Assembly: GCA_019155205.2 (NCBI GenBank)
Contig: JAHNZQ020000308.1
Location: 5,982,112-6,031,437 of the forward strand
From: Gracilaria vermiculophylla
Taxonomy: Eukaryota > Rhodophyta > Florideophyceae > Gracilariales > Gracilariaceae
Direction: 5' to 3'
DNA: 49,326 nt
The position numbers were made by a program, and so were the translations under genes. The notes below the pieces were generated by a model. That model did not search any database and was not told the origin of the DNA. It worked only from the letters and a program-made list of their open reading frames with translations. Below are positions 20,545 to 31,860 of this stretch, piece by piece. Numbering within the stretch: the first letter of the stretch is position 1; each line of letters starts with the position of its first letter.

Positions 20545-21890
20545 GGCATTACTTTCCTTTGTAGCATCGGAGCAAAAGCACAGCTTCTCTGTTCCAAAGG
20601 AGACCGAGTCTCAAATTGTTTGAGCGACGCAATCAATCTATCAATAAACCTTTTTTTTTCTGAACATCAGAAAGCCTCCATTTCCTTACAATAAAAAAAA
20701 GACGTCCTTCCGATAGAAACGTACCCTTCGTACATGCGCAAAAGGAGATGGTAAGAGCAAAGAGACAGAGTACGAAACAATCATCAAGTATCTCCAGACG
20801 TAGATAATAAACGTTACTTCAATTTGAAAAGGAGGAATCACAAAAACATTCTTGATGTTGTTTTTTTACAGTTGCCTTCCACGATCAATCAGGATTCATT
20901 GCTGAACAAACGTATTAAATGTACAGTTTTCCGTTTGAGTCTTTGTCTGGCTTTTTTTTCAGGACGTTTGCTGTTCATTCTGCCTTTTACTCAGTCGACT
21001 AGAAGCGAAAGCAATGGGCTCTCGAATAGGTAGGGGCATCGACAACAGTGAGTTCGCGCACTCGTTGAGCGAACCAAATTCCCGATTTCACGACCAGCAC
21101 ATAAATTGTTACCGTTTGCGTCTCGTAAACTGCCATTTAGTGTTTTCGGGTTGCATGCGACACCTACATTTGCCATTACAGATGTCCTTCCTTACAATTT
21201 CTGACATATTTCAAAAAGGTCTTAACACCTCGTTGCACGCCACTCTGATACGTTTTTGTGCGGTGCCCGCAACCAAAAAGCAGTTTGCACCTCATCCATG
21301 CTTTTCGCGAGGCGTTCGTTTTCCAAATGATATTCGAAATTTGAATTGAAATTATTTGCTCCCCTGATGCAAAGACATGTACCCTACGACATCTTTTTGT
21401 CAGACAAACGTTTCAAACGTGAGTAACATCTCTGGAGTCAACACGGGCGTGGAGCCGTGTGGATTCTGAGCCAACAATAAGCGAAGATGCATTATTGCAG
21501 ATTGGGACTACACGGGCAGTATGATCTACATCTGGAACACAAGTTCAAGGACAAAAAGTATAAAAAATCAGACCCTCTAGACTTCGATGTATCCAAATCA
21601 GCAATTTGATGGGAATAGAAACTGAGAGTATACGAGAATGAATCGGAGAGGAAAACGATTCACATTGTGTTTTGCTGAACGCGATGAGTTTGGCTCATTG
21701 ATCTGGCTGGTCATCAGTTTGGGCAGCTCTGTGTCCCCTACACACGCCCAAAACTAAATTTTCTTGCAACAAAGCCCAATTGAAGCAAGCAAAACTAAAT
21801 ATTCTACATTTCGTTTGAACTCTCAGAATTGTAAAGCAATAAATACTGCTCCGTGCTCACAGCTCCAAATGTGAAGCACAACATTATCCG
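20545..21890. other. Intergenic stretch up to the copia remnant
   Basis: AATAAA at 20643-20648 is the likely polyadenylation signal of the preceding gene. Beyond it I see only short frames of no recognisable content. If the copia element kept a downstream LTR it would lie in about 21300-21890, but I could not match this sequence to the region upstream of the copia gag at 45200-45500. Confidence 0.45.
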
Positions 21891-22029
21891 CAAGCCACAC
21901 CAGATCCAATTTTTAGGATTTCTACAAAACGAGCGTCAGCTGACATTATTCCACTGCAAAAGGTCAGACTTTATCCACATTCGCAGAATAACAAACATTC
22001 GCAAAATAACATAGATACTTCACCCCGGT

Positions 22030-22332
22030 CAAGGGTTGATTCATATCCATGTATAGTTTTTGTATCCACTTTATGTTCCGGGCACACTCAGACAAGGCGT
22101 AAAATTTCGCTTCACATGTAGGCAGCGCAACAGACTTCTGAAGCTATGAGGTCCACACGACTGGAACTCGCTTGATGCAAATGACGAGTCCTGTGCGAGA
22201 ACGTCTTTAATCTTTTTCTCGGCCCCAGTCCGCATCGGACCATGCCTCTAATGTAGTTCCCCCGTTCTTGGGAATATGAAGCCTGTGGCTCCTTGTCGCC
22301 TTAAGATATCGGATTACAAGTTTTATTGCCTT
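22030..22332 (-). pseudogene. Copia RNase H domain, decayed
   Basis: The minus-strand reading gives AWSDADWGREKD, then SVALPTCEAKFYALSECAR, matching the D-A-D-W and S-T-E-A-E-Y motifs of copia RNase H. The catalytic aspartate and glutamate are recognisable. Stops interrupt the frame after REKD and before LQKSVA. Weak similarity to the C-terminal end of copia pol continues to about 21890 (KLDLVWLADNVV). Confidence 0.75.
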
Positions 22333-22640
22333 CCAATGCACTAGTGATGGACAGGAGTGGAACTTTCCAAGCATTAAGACTGCAGTTCAGATGTCTAAAC
22401 GAGTGCAAGTGGCAACAAATAGCGTTTTTCAAGCGTTTCCCGATATGGAATGCTGTTCATAGAGGAAGATTCATTTCCTTTGACAGTGTCCACGAGGTCA
22501 TAGAGAGAATGTGACACCGGTTATGGAGTGGCCACAGGCTTGCAAGACTCCATGTTCGTTTCCCGAAAATTTTGATCAAGGAGAGCCATTTGTGATAAGC
22601 GTATCTCTTCATCAATTACTTCATTGTGCACTTCGAGAAC

Positions 22641-23380
22641 TTATGTGCCCTCTCCAAGGTATTTGACTTCAAATCGAGCTTTAATGTCCATTATGGCCTT
22701 CTCAAAGCACTTTGGATCTCCAAAGAGTACCACATCATCTACGTATGCAAGAACTATGACCAATGAGGATCCCCGACGTTTGATGTATACGCAGTCTGAT
22801 ACAGTAGCAGATTGAAATTCAAGAGTACGAAGAAATCTTTTGAAGTGTTTTGTGCCAAAGTTTTGGGGCTTCTCGTAGTCCGTCCAATGACTTGCAGAAT
22901 TTCGCAGTACCACCGTCAGCCTCAGTCATGCCGGAAATCTTCGGTAGCTGAATAAAATATTGACTTAGTTCGGAAGTACCGCGTACAAGAATGCACCCTT
23001 GATGTCAATGTGTCGCCCATTCCGTCGTACTGATGAAGCAAGACATAAAAAGGACTCTGAAGATCTCGAATCCAGCACCTGGAGCGCAACAGTGCTTTGC
23101 TTCGAAGCTTAATAAGAGCTGCAAATTTTTGCGACCTAACAATCTGGCCTTGAAGCGTTGTGGCTATTCATGTTCGTCACCTTTCAGTCTCAGAACGATA
23201 CCGGTTGTGGAGGCCTCGAGGTAGAGTTTGACGTGCGCTCAAACGTTTTTGCTAAAGTGATGGTCTTGAATTCCTCCTCAATTGCCCTTTTCCTATGGTT
23301 TCATTCCGAAGAGTCTATTGCTTCTCTCAAAGTGGGCTCATCAGCAGTTGAGAGTGCCTGTGGGATACACATTGTAGCCT
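22641..23380 (-). pseudogene. Copia reverse transcriptase domain, decayed
   Basis: The clearest part is 22913-22641, with CVYIKRRGSSLVIVLAYVDD, the copia form of the polymerase active site (Y-V-D-D). Upstream, at about 23010-22940, comes NGRHIDIKGAFLYAVLPN, equivalent to the conserved V-K-T-A-F-L motif, in another frame and followed by a stop. The region at 23380-23050 carries shifting-frame remains of the start of the domain (E-E-E-F-K-T-I type). Confidence 0.8.
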
Positions 23381-23915
23381 AAGAGCGAGGTCTTAAATTG
23401 TATCTATGACCTGGGCTGTGTTTTTCAACTGTTTCAAGTTGGTTCTCATCATCGTGATACTGTATTCCGTCGAAAGTGGACGGGTGCTCAGGATAGTGCG
23501 TCAAAGAGCTGATCTTGTCCAGTCCATTATCGTCTTCGACGATCCTTTCATCTCCGTTTTGAAAGTCGTCATCATCCTCGTCTTCATTTCCTTTAGGGTC
23601 CTCATTTTCCATAATTACTTCTTCATCCGATGAGACTTCAACGATCGCAAGTTCTTCGGGACCTTTTTCCAGGTCTTGATGGTCTTGTCCCAGTATTTCG
23701 ATTCCCGGAAACGAATCTTCGTGGAATATGACGTGTTTCGAATTTCGAACGCTTTTGCCCGTTTGAATAAGGTAGATTCCTCCATTTACGTAGCCAAGAT
23801 TCAACCCATTTTGCATTAAAGATGACATTTTTCCATTCAGTCTCAGTTCAAGCTTGGGCAGTTCAATAGACACCAAGTAACCGAAAGGTCGGATGTGCTT
23901 AGCGTAAAAGGGCAT
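23379..23915 (-). pseudogene. Copia pol linker region between integrase and reverse transcriptase
   Basis: A 178-codon minus-strand frame. It starts with HIRPFGYLVSIELPKLE, then GGIYLIQTGKSVRNSKHVIF with FHEDSFPG, the R-D-V-x-F-x-E type motif found after the copia integrase. An acidic stretch rich in glutamate and aspartate follows. It ends RYNLRPRS, the usual border before reverse transcriptase. Confidence 0.8.
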
Positions 23916-24003
23916 GTGTCCGTTCAGAGCATCATAAGGGGACTTTTTCGTCAGAGTGTTGTCTTCAGTTTTTGCAGTCCTTAATATGTTGCAATGCGTG
24001 GGC

Positions 24004-24870
24004 TCAGTACTTCAAGGGCAGTTTCCAATGATGGAGGCATGCTCGCATAGCCGTAATGAGGGTTCCCTGGATTCTTTTCACAAGCCCGTTCGAGGAAGGC
24101 GTGTATGGTGTACTGTTGAGGATTTCGATCCCAAGCCTTCTCAGTTGCGACTGTACGGGAAGAAATTCTGTTCCACCGTCCGTGTGCACTGATCTGACAA
24201 GATCATCTGTCTGTCTTTCCATCCAGATCATAAATTTGTCTACAACTGTTGAGGCTTTTCCCTTTCCCTAAAGTGGCCTAGCGTAGACTAACCTTGAGTG
24301 TTCATCCAGTACAGTACAGAAGTATTGGTATCCTTCATCCGTCGTAGGGTTAATTCTTCCGACGAGATCTGTGTGCATTGCTCCTGGCTTTGTAGCTTTG
24401 TTCAGGGTTCCACTGTGCGAAACTCTGAATTTAGGTTTCTCGCAGTGCTTGCACTTGTTGCCCTTCACCTTGGGAGAAGGAAGGATACCTTCGGCCATTA
24501 ATTGGAGTAAAGCTTTCTCTGTGCCCAGATGAGCAAGGCGATTATGCCAGATTTGCAGCGGGGGGTTTGAGTGTCGTGGGCTCATCACTTGTATTCCAAG
24601 CTGTACAGTGCGCTCCTTTTCATCATTTTTGAGGTCAATGGCTTCCTCAGAGGCTTCTGATTGCTCCCTCTCAGGTGGAGAATGCGCATCATTGGGAGCA
24701 TCATTGGCGACATCTTCTTCATTGCCCACGTTCAAGACGTCAAGCGTGGAAGGGCGAATGCTTTCCCCAGGACGCAATCCAACTGTGTCACCACAGCTTG
24801 GGTCATCAGTCTTGTAAGTTTCTCTGGCGAGTTGCGCCATCATGATGCGTTCGGCTTCACAATAAGACAT
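24004..24870 (-). pseudogene. Copia pre-integrase and integrase core, decayed
   Basis: IWHNRLAHLG and later CKHCEKPKF form the H-H-C-C zinc module before integrase. The core follows with HTDLVGRINP (first aspartate), HTDGGTEFLPVQ (second aspartate) and TPYTPSSNGLVKRIQG, where the catalytic glutamate of N-G-x-x-E-R is lysine. Stops or a shift near 24232-24268 divide the core. Confidence 0.85.
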
Positions 24871-25224
24871 GGACTCCCTTCTCTAGGTTGTGTAATATAA
24901 GCCGTCTGCAGCCTTTCGAGCTACTGCCATCGGTCTGTGATGGTCTGTTCCGTCGAAAAAGACAGCTTTTGCTTGGGTTAACAGCACACAGAATTCTTTT
25001 TCAGTTAGTGCTGATACTCATAGTATGCTCATGGCAAGATTCTCTTAGCTAAGAGTGTTGCTTAGAAACACTGTCGTTCTCTCACCGTTGGCGACCCATT
25101 CCATCGTTTTGGTTCCCCGCTTTGTTGCGTGAACAACGGAGTCATCTCCTAACGCAAGCGGTATAAGACAATCTTCTTCATCGTTCAAGGAGTCTGCGTT
25201 GGGTGTCATTTGCGATGTGGTGCT

Positions 25225-25577
25225 TTAGTTGAGCGTCATTACATCGTTGGCAATGATCTTCATGGCCATTACTCGCGCAACTGCTGCGCGAACTTTCTGT
25301 TCTTGATTTTTGCCATGTGGAACAATATTTTGTTGTCCGCTATTCCCATGCTTTTCTGTCCTTCTGTCGAAAGTACCGAAAGATTTCAGTCTATTTGACG
25401 GATTGTTGGGATTCATCCAGCACTTTTCAGAGATATGTTCCCTCTCGTTACAGGTGTGACAGAAGGTTTTAACCGTATGAATGCGTTCGAGACGCCTTTC
25501 TTTGGCCTTCACTGACTGTTGTTTTTCAATTAGTCGCGCAGATACTTGTGGTATGGTGAGGGTGGTAGTACTCCCAT
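25225..25577 (-). pseudogene. Copia gag C-terminal part with zinc knuckle
   Basis: The open minus-strand frame reads HGSTTLTIPQVSARLIEKQQ and then CHTCNEREHISEKC, a C-x2-C-x4-H-x4-C zinc knuckle that binds genomic RNA in the particle. The TLTIPQVSARL segment matches the end of copia gag helices. Copia-like sequence starts at about 25577; upstream of that the reading no longer looks like gag, which places the break point there. Confidence 0.8.
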
Positions 25578-25752
25578 GACGATGTACCCAGGGTGGTGTA
25601 CACTGGACGCACGACGCATCGCCGTATGGTCTACCAAGAGGTGGTGATAATGTCTAGGTTGATTTTACATTTTACAGTAAGGTGCGGGAGATGCATTTCG
25701 AGTGCACTTCCCGGTGGCCACGTGGCTTGGCCGGCCACGGCGGCCCAGGGGC

Positions 25753-25803
25753 CTCGCACGGTGAGTATACTCACCATGCGAGTGAGTATACTCATCGTGC
25801 GAG
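25753..25803 (+). repeat. Pair of adjacent near-perfect palindromes
   Basis: GGTGAGTATACTCACC is a perfect 16-base palindrome lying inside a 30-base near-perfect one bounded by CTCGCA and TGCGAG. It is followed at once by a second palindrome, TGAGTATACTCA. The whole stretch is also bounded by CTCGCAC and GTGCGAG. It lies in the presumed LTR or leader of chromovirus 1 and could act as a protein-binding site or RNA hairpin. Confidence 0.8.
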
Positions 25804-26331
25804 CCACCCCCGTCACAAGATGTAGAGGCAAGCACCTCTTGGACAACTCTACCGCCGTTTTGCTTTCTACAGTCGACCATTACGGCTCGTCCATTACCTT
25901 GCGATTTTACCAGCGCCCGTGCGTTTCATTCTATCGCTGCCAGTATAGGTGCATTCTGCGCGCCCGCTATCTCACACCCTTAGTGGTAGTGCTACCGCGT
26001 ACCTCTTCGGTTTCCTTTTTCGACCTTGTATGTTGCGCCCACCTCGCACTCTCTAGCCACGCGTTCACACGAACACCTTTTGGTTTGTAGCCGGTCTGTA
26101 TACCACATTTAGGACTTCTGACTTAGAACTGTGGACCCACCAATTGGTTTGCAGGAGAAAAAAGGAAGGAAGTGGATCTAGATACCGTTTAGTTTGCGAG
26201 GATCACTGCGAAGTGGTTCATCTTATCATCAGTCTACCTACACAGATATTTGTAACCTGCACAGAAGACCGAAAGATTTTTCGAGTCGAAGATCGGGCAC
26301 CGGCCCGTCTTCCTCGTCTTTAAAACTAATC

Positions 26332-27900
26332 ATGGATAATCCGGTGGAATTGCTCCGAGGGAAAACCTCTACGGTGCACGCCGACAGTAAGAAACAGGCC
26401 GCGAGTAGGACCGTTCCCGCGGCTACTGATTCGGGGGATGTCTCGGTTCTCGAAACATCGCAAGGCGCCCCTACAGATCCGATGGTTACTCACGCCCTTC
26501 CGGAAGAACCACAGTTGTTTGTACCTCAGTTGGATTTGAAATCGATCACCAAGACGGTTGTGGATCGAGGCGCGCAAGCGCTGCCCGACCAGCTAACAGG
26601 GATGGTTTTCAAGTTTCTCGCTCAAGAATCTCGGGAATACGTGTACCATATGGTGCAGTAATCCCTGCGGAAGCACGCAGTCACGGATCCGCAAGACCTA
26701 CAAACCGGACCGGTCGTCCCGCCAACAATAAATGGTAACCAGAAGGTCCTCATGCCGGTACAAACCGTCCAATACAACCTTCCGCATGACCAAAATGGTG
26801 AGAGGCGCGATGATCGATATCGGAATGGGGCCTTCCCTCGGGATGAGAAAGGCCCGAGGATCATCTACCTCCCGAAACCTATTCGTAGCGCTGCGCAGAG
26901 TGCCAACGCTCGCAACCGTAGTGTCGATGGTGGATTTTTGAGCTCGGAGGACGTGCTAAGACGAAAACCTTAAGGTAAGAAGAAGAAGAAAGCCACACGG
27001 GCAAAGGAAAAGGGTCGGCGGTCCGACCTCGACTCTTCAGGCTCAGACACCAGTTCGGATTCCAGTGAGGACGACCGGAAAGATTCGCGGAAGCGCCGTA
27101 AGAATCCCCTCCGTAGAAATGGAGAAGAAGACTGCACGGGCAATACCAAGCGGTACGACTCGTCGGAGTCTAATTCCGACACTGATGCCGACCTAGAGCT
27201 GATCCAACCTCAAAACGATTTGTTCCTTAAAACAGTTGAATACCACTCCTACCGGTTGGCTAATCGTGATGCTGAGTATACGAACACGGCCGCTCAGAAC
27301 AAAACTAGTCACCACAAGCGGCTTAGTTTTTAAATGGGTGACACTCGCTTCTCGGGTGATGACCCAATTGCGATCATTGACTTCCTTCAGAGGTTTAAGA
27401 TAGCATGTGACCAGAACTGTTTCTCGGAATGGGCGGCCATGTGGCTGTTCCGATTCTACCTCAAGGGTCAGGCGGGCGACCTATTACACGGCCGCCTGCA
27501 GGGCGATGCCATGGCGGTAGATGAGGAACACACCGAGCTCTTGCGCTCGTACCCACAGGTGATTAACTTCGTACTAGAACCCTACGCAACCGATGAGGTG
27601 ATTCAGGAGGCCTATTACGAGGTTCTCACCATCGCCAACGTCCAGGACAAGCCGAATTGGAATACGCTTGACCGCCATACGCAACGGCGTCCAGATGCGG
27701 GAGCGTGTTTACCACGACTAGGATAAAATCCATGCTCGCTGACAACGTTTATAGATCAATCCGGTCGCAGGCTAGAAACCACTTGGTGGCAAACCGTAAG
27801 GTAGACTAAAATGGCTGAGCTCGCTTTGCGCAGTGTCTTAGTAACACGCTCCGTCTCGTAAAACAAAGCGCGGTGCCGGTCGCAAAACCCATGAAGGATA
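26332..27900 (+). pseudogene. Chromovirus 1 gag, decayed
   Basis: ATG at 26332. An N-terminal region with KSITKTVVDRGAQALPD is followed by a basic and serine-rich stretch (KKKKKATRAKEKGRR), then the capsid core from 27334 (FSGDDPIAIIDFLQRFKIAC, AAMWLFRFYLKGQAGDLL). In-frame TAA codons at 26659, 26971 and 27331 interrupt one otherwise continuous frame. After about 27680 the frame shifts, and NVYRSIRSQARNHL near 27750 is the match to SIRARVRNHLTTHP in chromovirus 2. The two gags are clearly related. Beyond 27800 the sequence decays. Confidence 0.8.
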
Positions 27901-28288
27901 AGCCGAAACGGTGCGTTCTCGATGTCGAAGAATTGTTTTGAACCGGACCCTGTACCCTCCGGGTACTCATTGTACAGTATCGCCATCCACATGGTTCATG
28001 AGGCGCCGGCCGCCGGGTCGCTATCTCCGTCCCAGTGGACAACGACCGCCTCGGGCAGCCAACACACGCACTCGCTTGCCGGTACCCCGTCTTCAATATC
28101 AATTCCGTCATCGGTATCCGCTCCATCTACGAAGGTCTCAGCCGCTCCAGCCCATGTCCTCGCCATACCGTAGCAGGATGGAAATGGTCAGTCATCGTAT
28201 CGCACTGCGCTCACGCACTCGCGGGCTGATCGCCGGGACCAACGTGCCTCACCAATGGCGGCAAGAAACTGGAATACGGGCGAGCTTC

Positions 28289-28892
28289 TGTGTTTGTTCT
28301 GCCTCTCACCGTTGTTGGATGAAGTGCCTGTGCTGTCACTGACAACTAAATGTTCCGGGGACCATGGGCTGCGTTGAATGTTGAATCTGTCTGGTACACG
28401 TGTGCAGGTGTGCTACGCGGCACGTTGTTTACAATCATATCGTTTCCAGGTGTACACATTGCAAACTCAGCTTAATGTACACCGGATATGGTTCAGTGTA
28501 ATGTGCCTCGTAATGGTAACTATACACACACATTGCTGTATGCACACGAGTGGTGGCGAAATACAGAGTGTAAGGTGGTTGAGTGAATTTGTGCATTGTC
28601 ATGGTCTCATGAGTGTATGGAACTGTCATGCCTTGTTGTGCCTTGCTGTTGTAAGCATTATTGAATTGTGGCTAGTACATTTATGTCATGTTACAATATG
28701 ATTGGTAGTATTGAGTGTCTCGTTTTTGTAGTGTAATTTCTGATGCAACCTAGTCGGTGCGACTGAACCACTATATAAGTCGTGGTCGAGGCACCTCCAA
28801 GTAAATCCAAGCCAGAGCTGGCGAACATTCTTAATATCCCTCCAACTTTCCCTTGCCCCTCTGACCTCCAATAACCGTAACATCTCGCGACA
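28289..28892 (+). mobile_element. Candidate solo LTR inside chromovirus 1
   Basis: Between gag and protease of chromovirus 1 lies about 600 bases that do not fit the element. They start TGTG and end GACA, contain a TATATAAG promoter-like box at 28772-28779, and are flanked by GCTTC at 28284-28288 and GCTTG at 28893-28897, a possible five-base target duplication with one change. This matches a solo LTR of another family. The boundaries are tentative and no second copy is present in the window. Confidence 0.35.
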
Positions 28893-29058
28893 GCTTGCCC
28901 GAAAGTCGAGCGGCAGGCGCGAGCGGCGCTTCTGCAGAAGCGGCTCCAGAACTAACGTGTTATTTTTGGCACGCCATCGAAGTGCATGCGTACTGCAAAT
29001 TCACCTGCGCCACAGGCTCCACCTAAATAGGTCCACCTAATCACTGACGAAGTCCAAC

Positions 29059-30120
29059 GTGAGCATTCCACCATTCCACCTCACAGGTGGAAAACGCCTA
29101 GCGGTTGCAGAACAGGCCGTCTCCAACCGTCCTTTCTCGGAAAGCCTTCCAACACCAAATGGTTTTAGTATAGATGATTACTCTACCGGTACCGGGCAGG
29201 CAGACACTTTGGACTCACCGACCACGGTGTGCTTCCTAAAGCACAGTAATGTCAAGGTAAACATCACATTTCGGTTTACCTCTAACCATTTGGTACCTTG
29301 CGTCACCGTCCTAGACACAGGGGCGGGACCCAAACCGGTTAACGCCAAACTCATACCCTCACGGTTACTCGGCTAGTTGCAGTCGTGCAACTTAGAATGC
29401 TCTCTAGTGGTTGCAAAAAACCGCCATTTATCGATCATGGGGCGTCTCACGTCAATAGTTATCGCTCAAGACCTCAAGGTTTGGGTGCAGTTTATATTCG
29501 TGAATAACCTCGCCGCGGACTCTATTTTGGAAACCACATTTATCGATCGCCACATCAGGGCGATCTTCCCGCGACCCTAAACGGTTCTGTTCACCGATGG
29601 CCCCAAAATCCCTATCATTGGTAACCATGAGGGTACGGCGCGCTCTACTCGTATGCGAACTGTTCAACCAATTGGTACCATTTCGGACAAGGTACGCCTG
29701 GCCCACCAGGTCTCCATACCCGCAATGTACAAAATGACTGTGCGCGCCACGTGCCTTCGACTGGGCTTCATCACGCTAGAAAACTACTCAAAACTGGCTG
29801 GCAAGCATTTGCCATTTATGGCGAACATCTTGGTCGACAACGTACCGAACAAACCATTCCAGGAATATGTTAGCACCTTCAACAACCATCCAGTCAATCT
29901 GCCCAAAGACACCGTCGTCGGGACAGCAATCCTATCCCCGGAGCACATCTTCACGCTCTCACCTGATAGATCACACGAGGACATGCGAACCAAGGAGATA
30001 GGAGGGCTTTTCGACGCAAAATACGAACCGAAAGGTACTGGGAAACGAATAAGTTTTACCGCGTCCGAACACCACAAAACTCGAGCCGGGCCGTGTAACC
30101 AATTGGAGAGACGAATTTAA
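29059..30120 (+). pseudogene. Chromovirus 1 protease region, decayed
   Basis: The frame carries CVTVLDTGAGPKPVNAKLIP, the aspartic protease active site D-T-G, followed by the region up to reverse transcriptase. It is one frame broken by TAG at 29374 and TAA at 29578 and ending at TAA 30118. Next to the first stop the sequence reads through naturally (LLG-stop-LQSCNLECSL). The protease would release gag and pol products in an active element. Confidence 0.75.
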
Positions 30121-30134
30121 GATCGGTATAGGAG

Positions 30135-31740
30135 GTGCACGGTTTTTGCAGACGCATCTTGACTCTCGTCGAACCTTTTGAAACCATGTGGTTTGGCCAA
30201 CTCGGTATGATCAAGACCACTCAGCACCCTATTGACCTGGTGCCGGGTACGCACCCCATCCACCAAGAACCATACCGAGCTGGGCCGAAATGTAAAGAGA
30301 TCATTGAAGTGGAGGTCCAGGGGATGCTCCACGCTGATGTGATCAAACCCACGAATGCAGACCAGGCAAGCCCCGTCGTGCTCGCCAAAAATAAAAACGA
30401 CACCGGCTTGCGGCTCTGTGTAAGCTACAGGAGATTGAACCCCGTATCGTTAAATGATTCGTACCCACTACCATGAATGGATTACTGCATTGATTCCCTC
30501 GGAGAGGCGAACATATTTACCACTCTGGATGCCAATTGCGGTTACTGTCAGATCGGCATATGTGAAGAGGATCGGGACAAAACCCCATTCACATGCCATG
30601 CTAGTCTGTATCGCTTCCTGTGAGTGCAACTTGGGCTACGCAACGCGCCGGCCACGATCCAGCGTGCCTTGGACGTCATATTATCTAAGGTGAAATAGAC
30701 GACGGCACCGGTATACATAGATGACATCGTCATCTACTCCAAGACGGTTGAAAAGCATTTTGCATCGGTCCGCACGGTATTGGTGCTCCTTCAGAAGGCG
30801 GGAATCACGCTAAAGCTACGCAAATGCGTCTTCATTTACCAAAAGGTGGAGTATCTCGTGCACACCATCAGCGCCGGAAAGCTGGAGGTGTCTCCTCACA
30901 ACATCCGAGCTGTGAGTCAGGCGAAAATCCCACGATCCCTAACCAATATTCGGTCCTTTATAGGTCTGTGAAACGTCTACTCAAGGTTCATCAAGGGATT
31001 TGCTACCACCGCGGCCCCCTTGAACCGCCGGTTACAGAAAGGGCAACAGTCAGGGCTCGATTTCCTGGAGACCGATGAGGTGGAAGCGTTCCAGAAATTG
31101 TAGGCCACACTCCTCGCACCACCAATCCTGGCACTACCGGCAAGCGGCCGACTCTACATCCTCGAAACAGATGCATCAGATGCCAAAATTGATTGCTGCC
31201 CGATGCAGGAGTGGAACGATGGAACGAAATACCCCATTGGTTATTGGAGCCGAGCGCTCAACATCGACGAGCAGAACTACTCCACTACCGAGAAGGAATG
31301 CCTAGCGGTGGTATGGAGTATGCTCATGTTGCGACCCTACCTTTACGGTGTACGCTTCACGCTTCGAATGGGCCATGACTCACTGAGTTGGATACTTGGA
31401 CTTTCTGACGCCTCCGGATGATTCGCCTGCTGGCTGTTACGGCTCATAGAGTTCGACTACGAGGTCCAGTACCGCCCGGGCATCAAGCAAAATGTCTCAG
31501 ACGCCCTGTCTCGCTTGAATACCGAGGGGCTCGAGGACGGGCCCATTGACGACGAAGTTCCATGATTAACCATCGAACGGAAACAACCGGGTGGTGTTGA
31601 GGAGCTAGAAGGGACATGGAGTCAGGAAACCATTCAGGCAATTCGACCACTATCTGTGGTCAACGCTACCAAAGAGCATGACACCGCGCCGATCACCCGG
31701 AAGGACTTCTTGCAGGCCCAGAGCACTGACGCGTATTGAA
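30135..31740 (+). pseudogene. Chromovirus 1 reverse transcriptase and RNase H, decayed
   Basis: HPIDLVPGTHPIHQEPYRAG opens the domain, then LRLCVSYRRLNPVSLNDSYP, FTTLDANCGYCQIGI with the first catalytic aspartate, and VYIDDIVIYSKTVEKH with the Y-x-D-D pair. RNase H follows with ILETDASDAKID and STTEKECLAVVWSM. The later T-D-H motif reads M-G-H, so one catalytic aspartate is lost. Eight in-frame stops: 30474, 30621, 30696, 30969, 31101, 31419, 31563 and 31737. At 30696 a TAG stands where related elements have tryptophan, and at 30474, 30621 and 31419 a TGA stands where they have arginine. Confidence 0.85.
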
Positions 31741-31860
31741 TAATTAAAAATAAAAGGACCGCCGTTCGACCTTGGCTACCAGGGGTATATCGTCCGCCAA
31801 GCTGCTTTGGGTGGATGCCTACAGAAGGTGGTTTCGGCATCTCTACGCCACAAAGTGGTG

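Larger units (their letters stand above)
21890..25590 (-). mobile_element. Ty1/copia retrotransposon remnant, gag C-terminus and pol
   Basis: Read on the minus strand, the domains follow the copia order: gag zinc knuckle (about 25465-25425), a GAG-pre-integrase and integrase region (24870-24004), the linker after integrase (23915-23379), reverse transcriptase (about 23380-22641) and RNase H (22332-22030). Integrase before reverse transcriptase is diagnostic of copia against gypsy. The frame is interrupted in many places, so no polyprotein can be made. The N-terminal part of gag is absent here. A matching minus-strand gag N-terminus lies at 44690-45201 and is probably its missing end. Confidence 0.85.
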
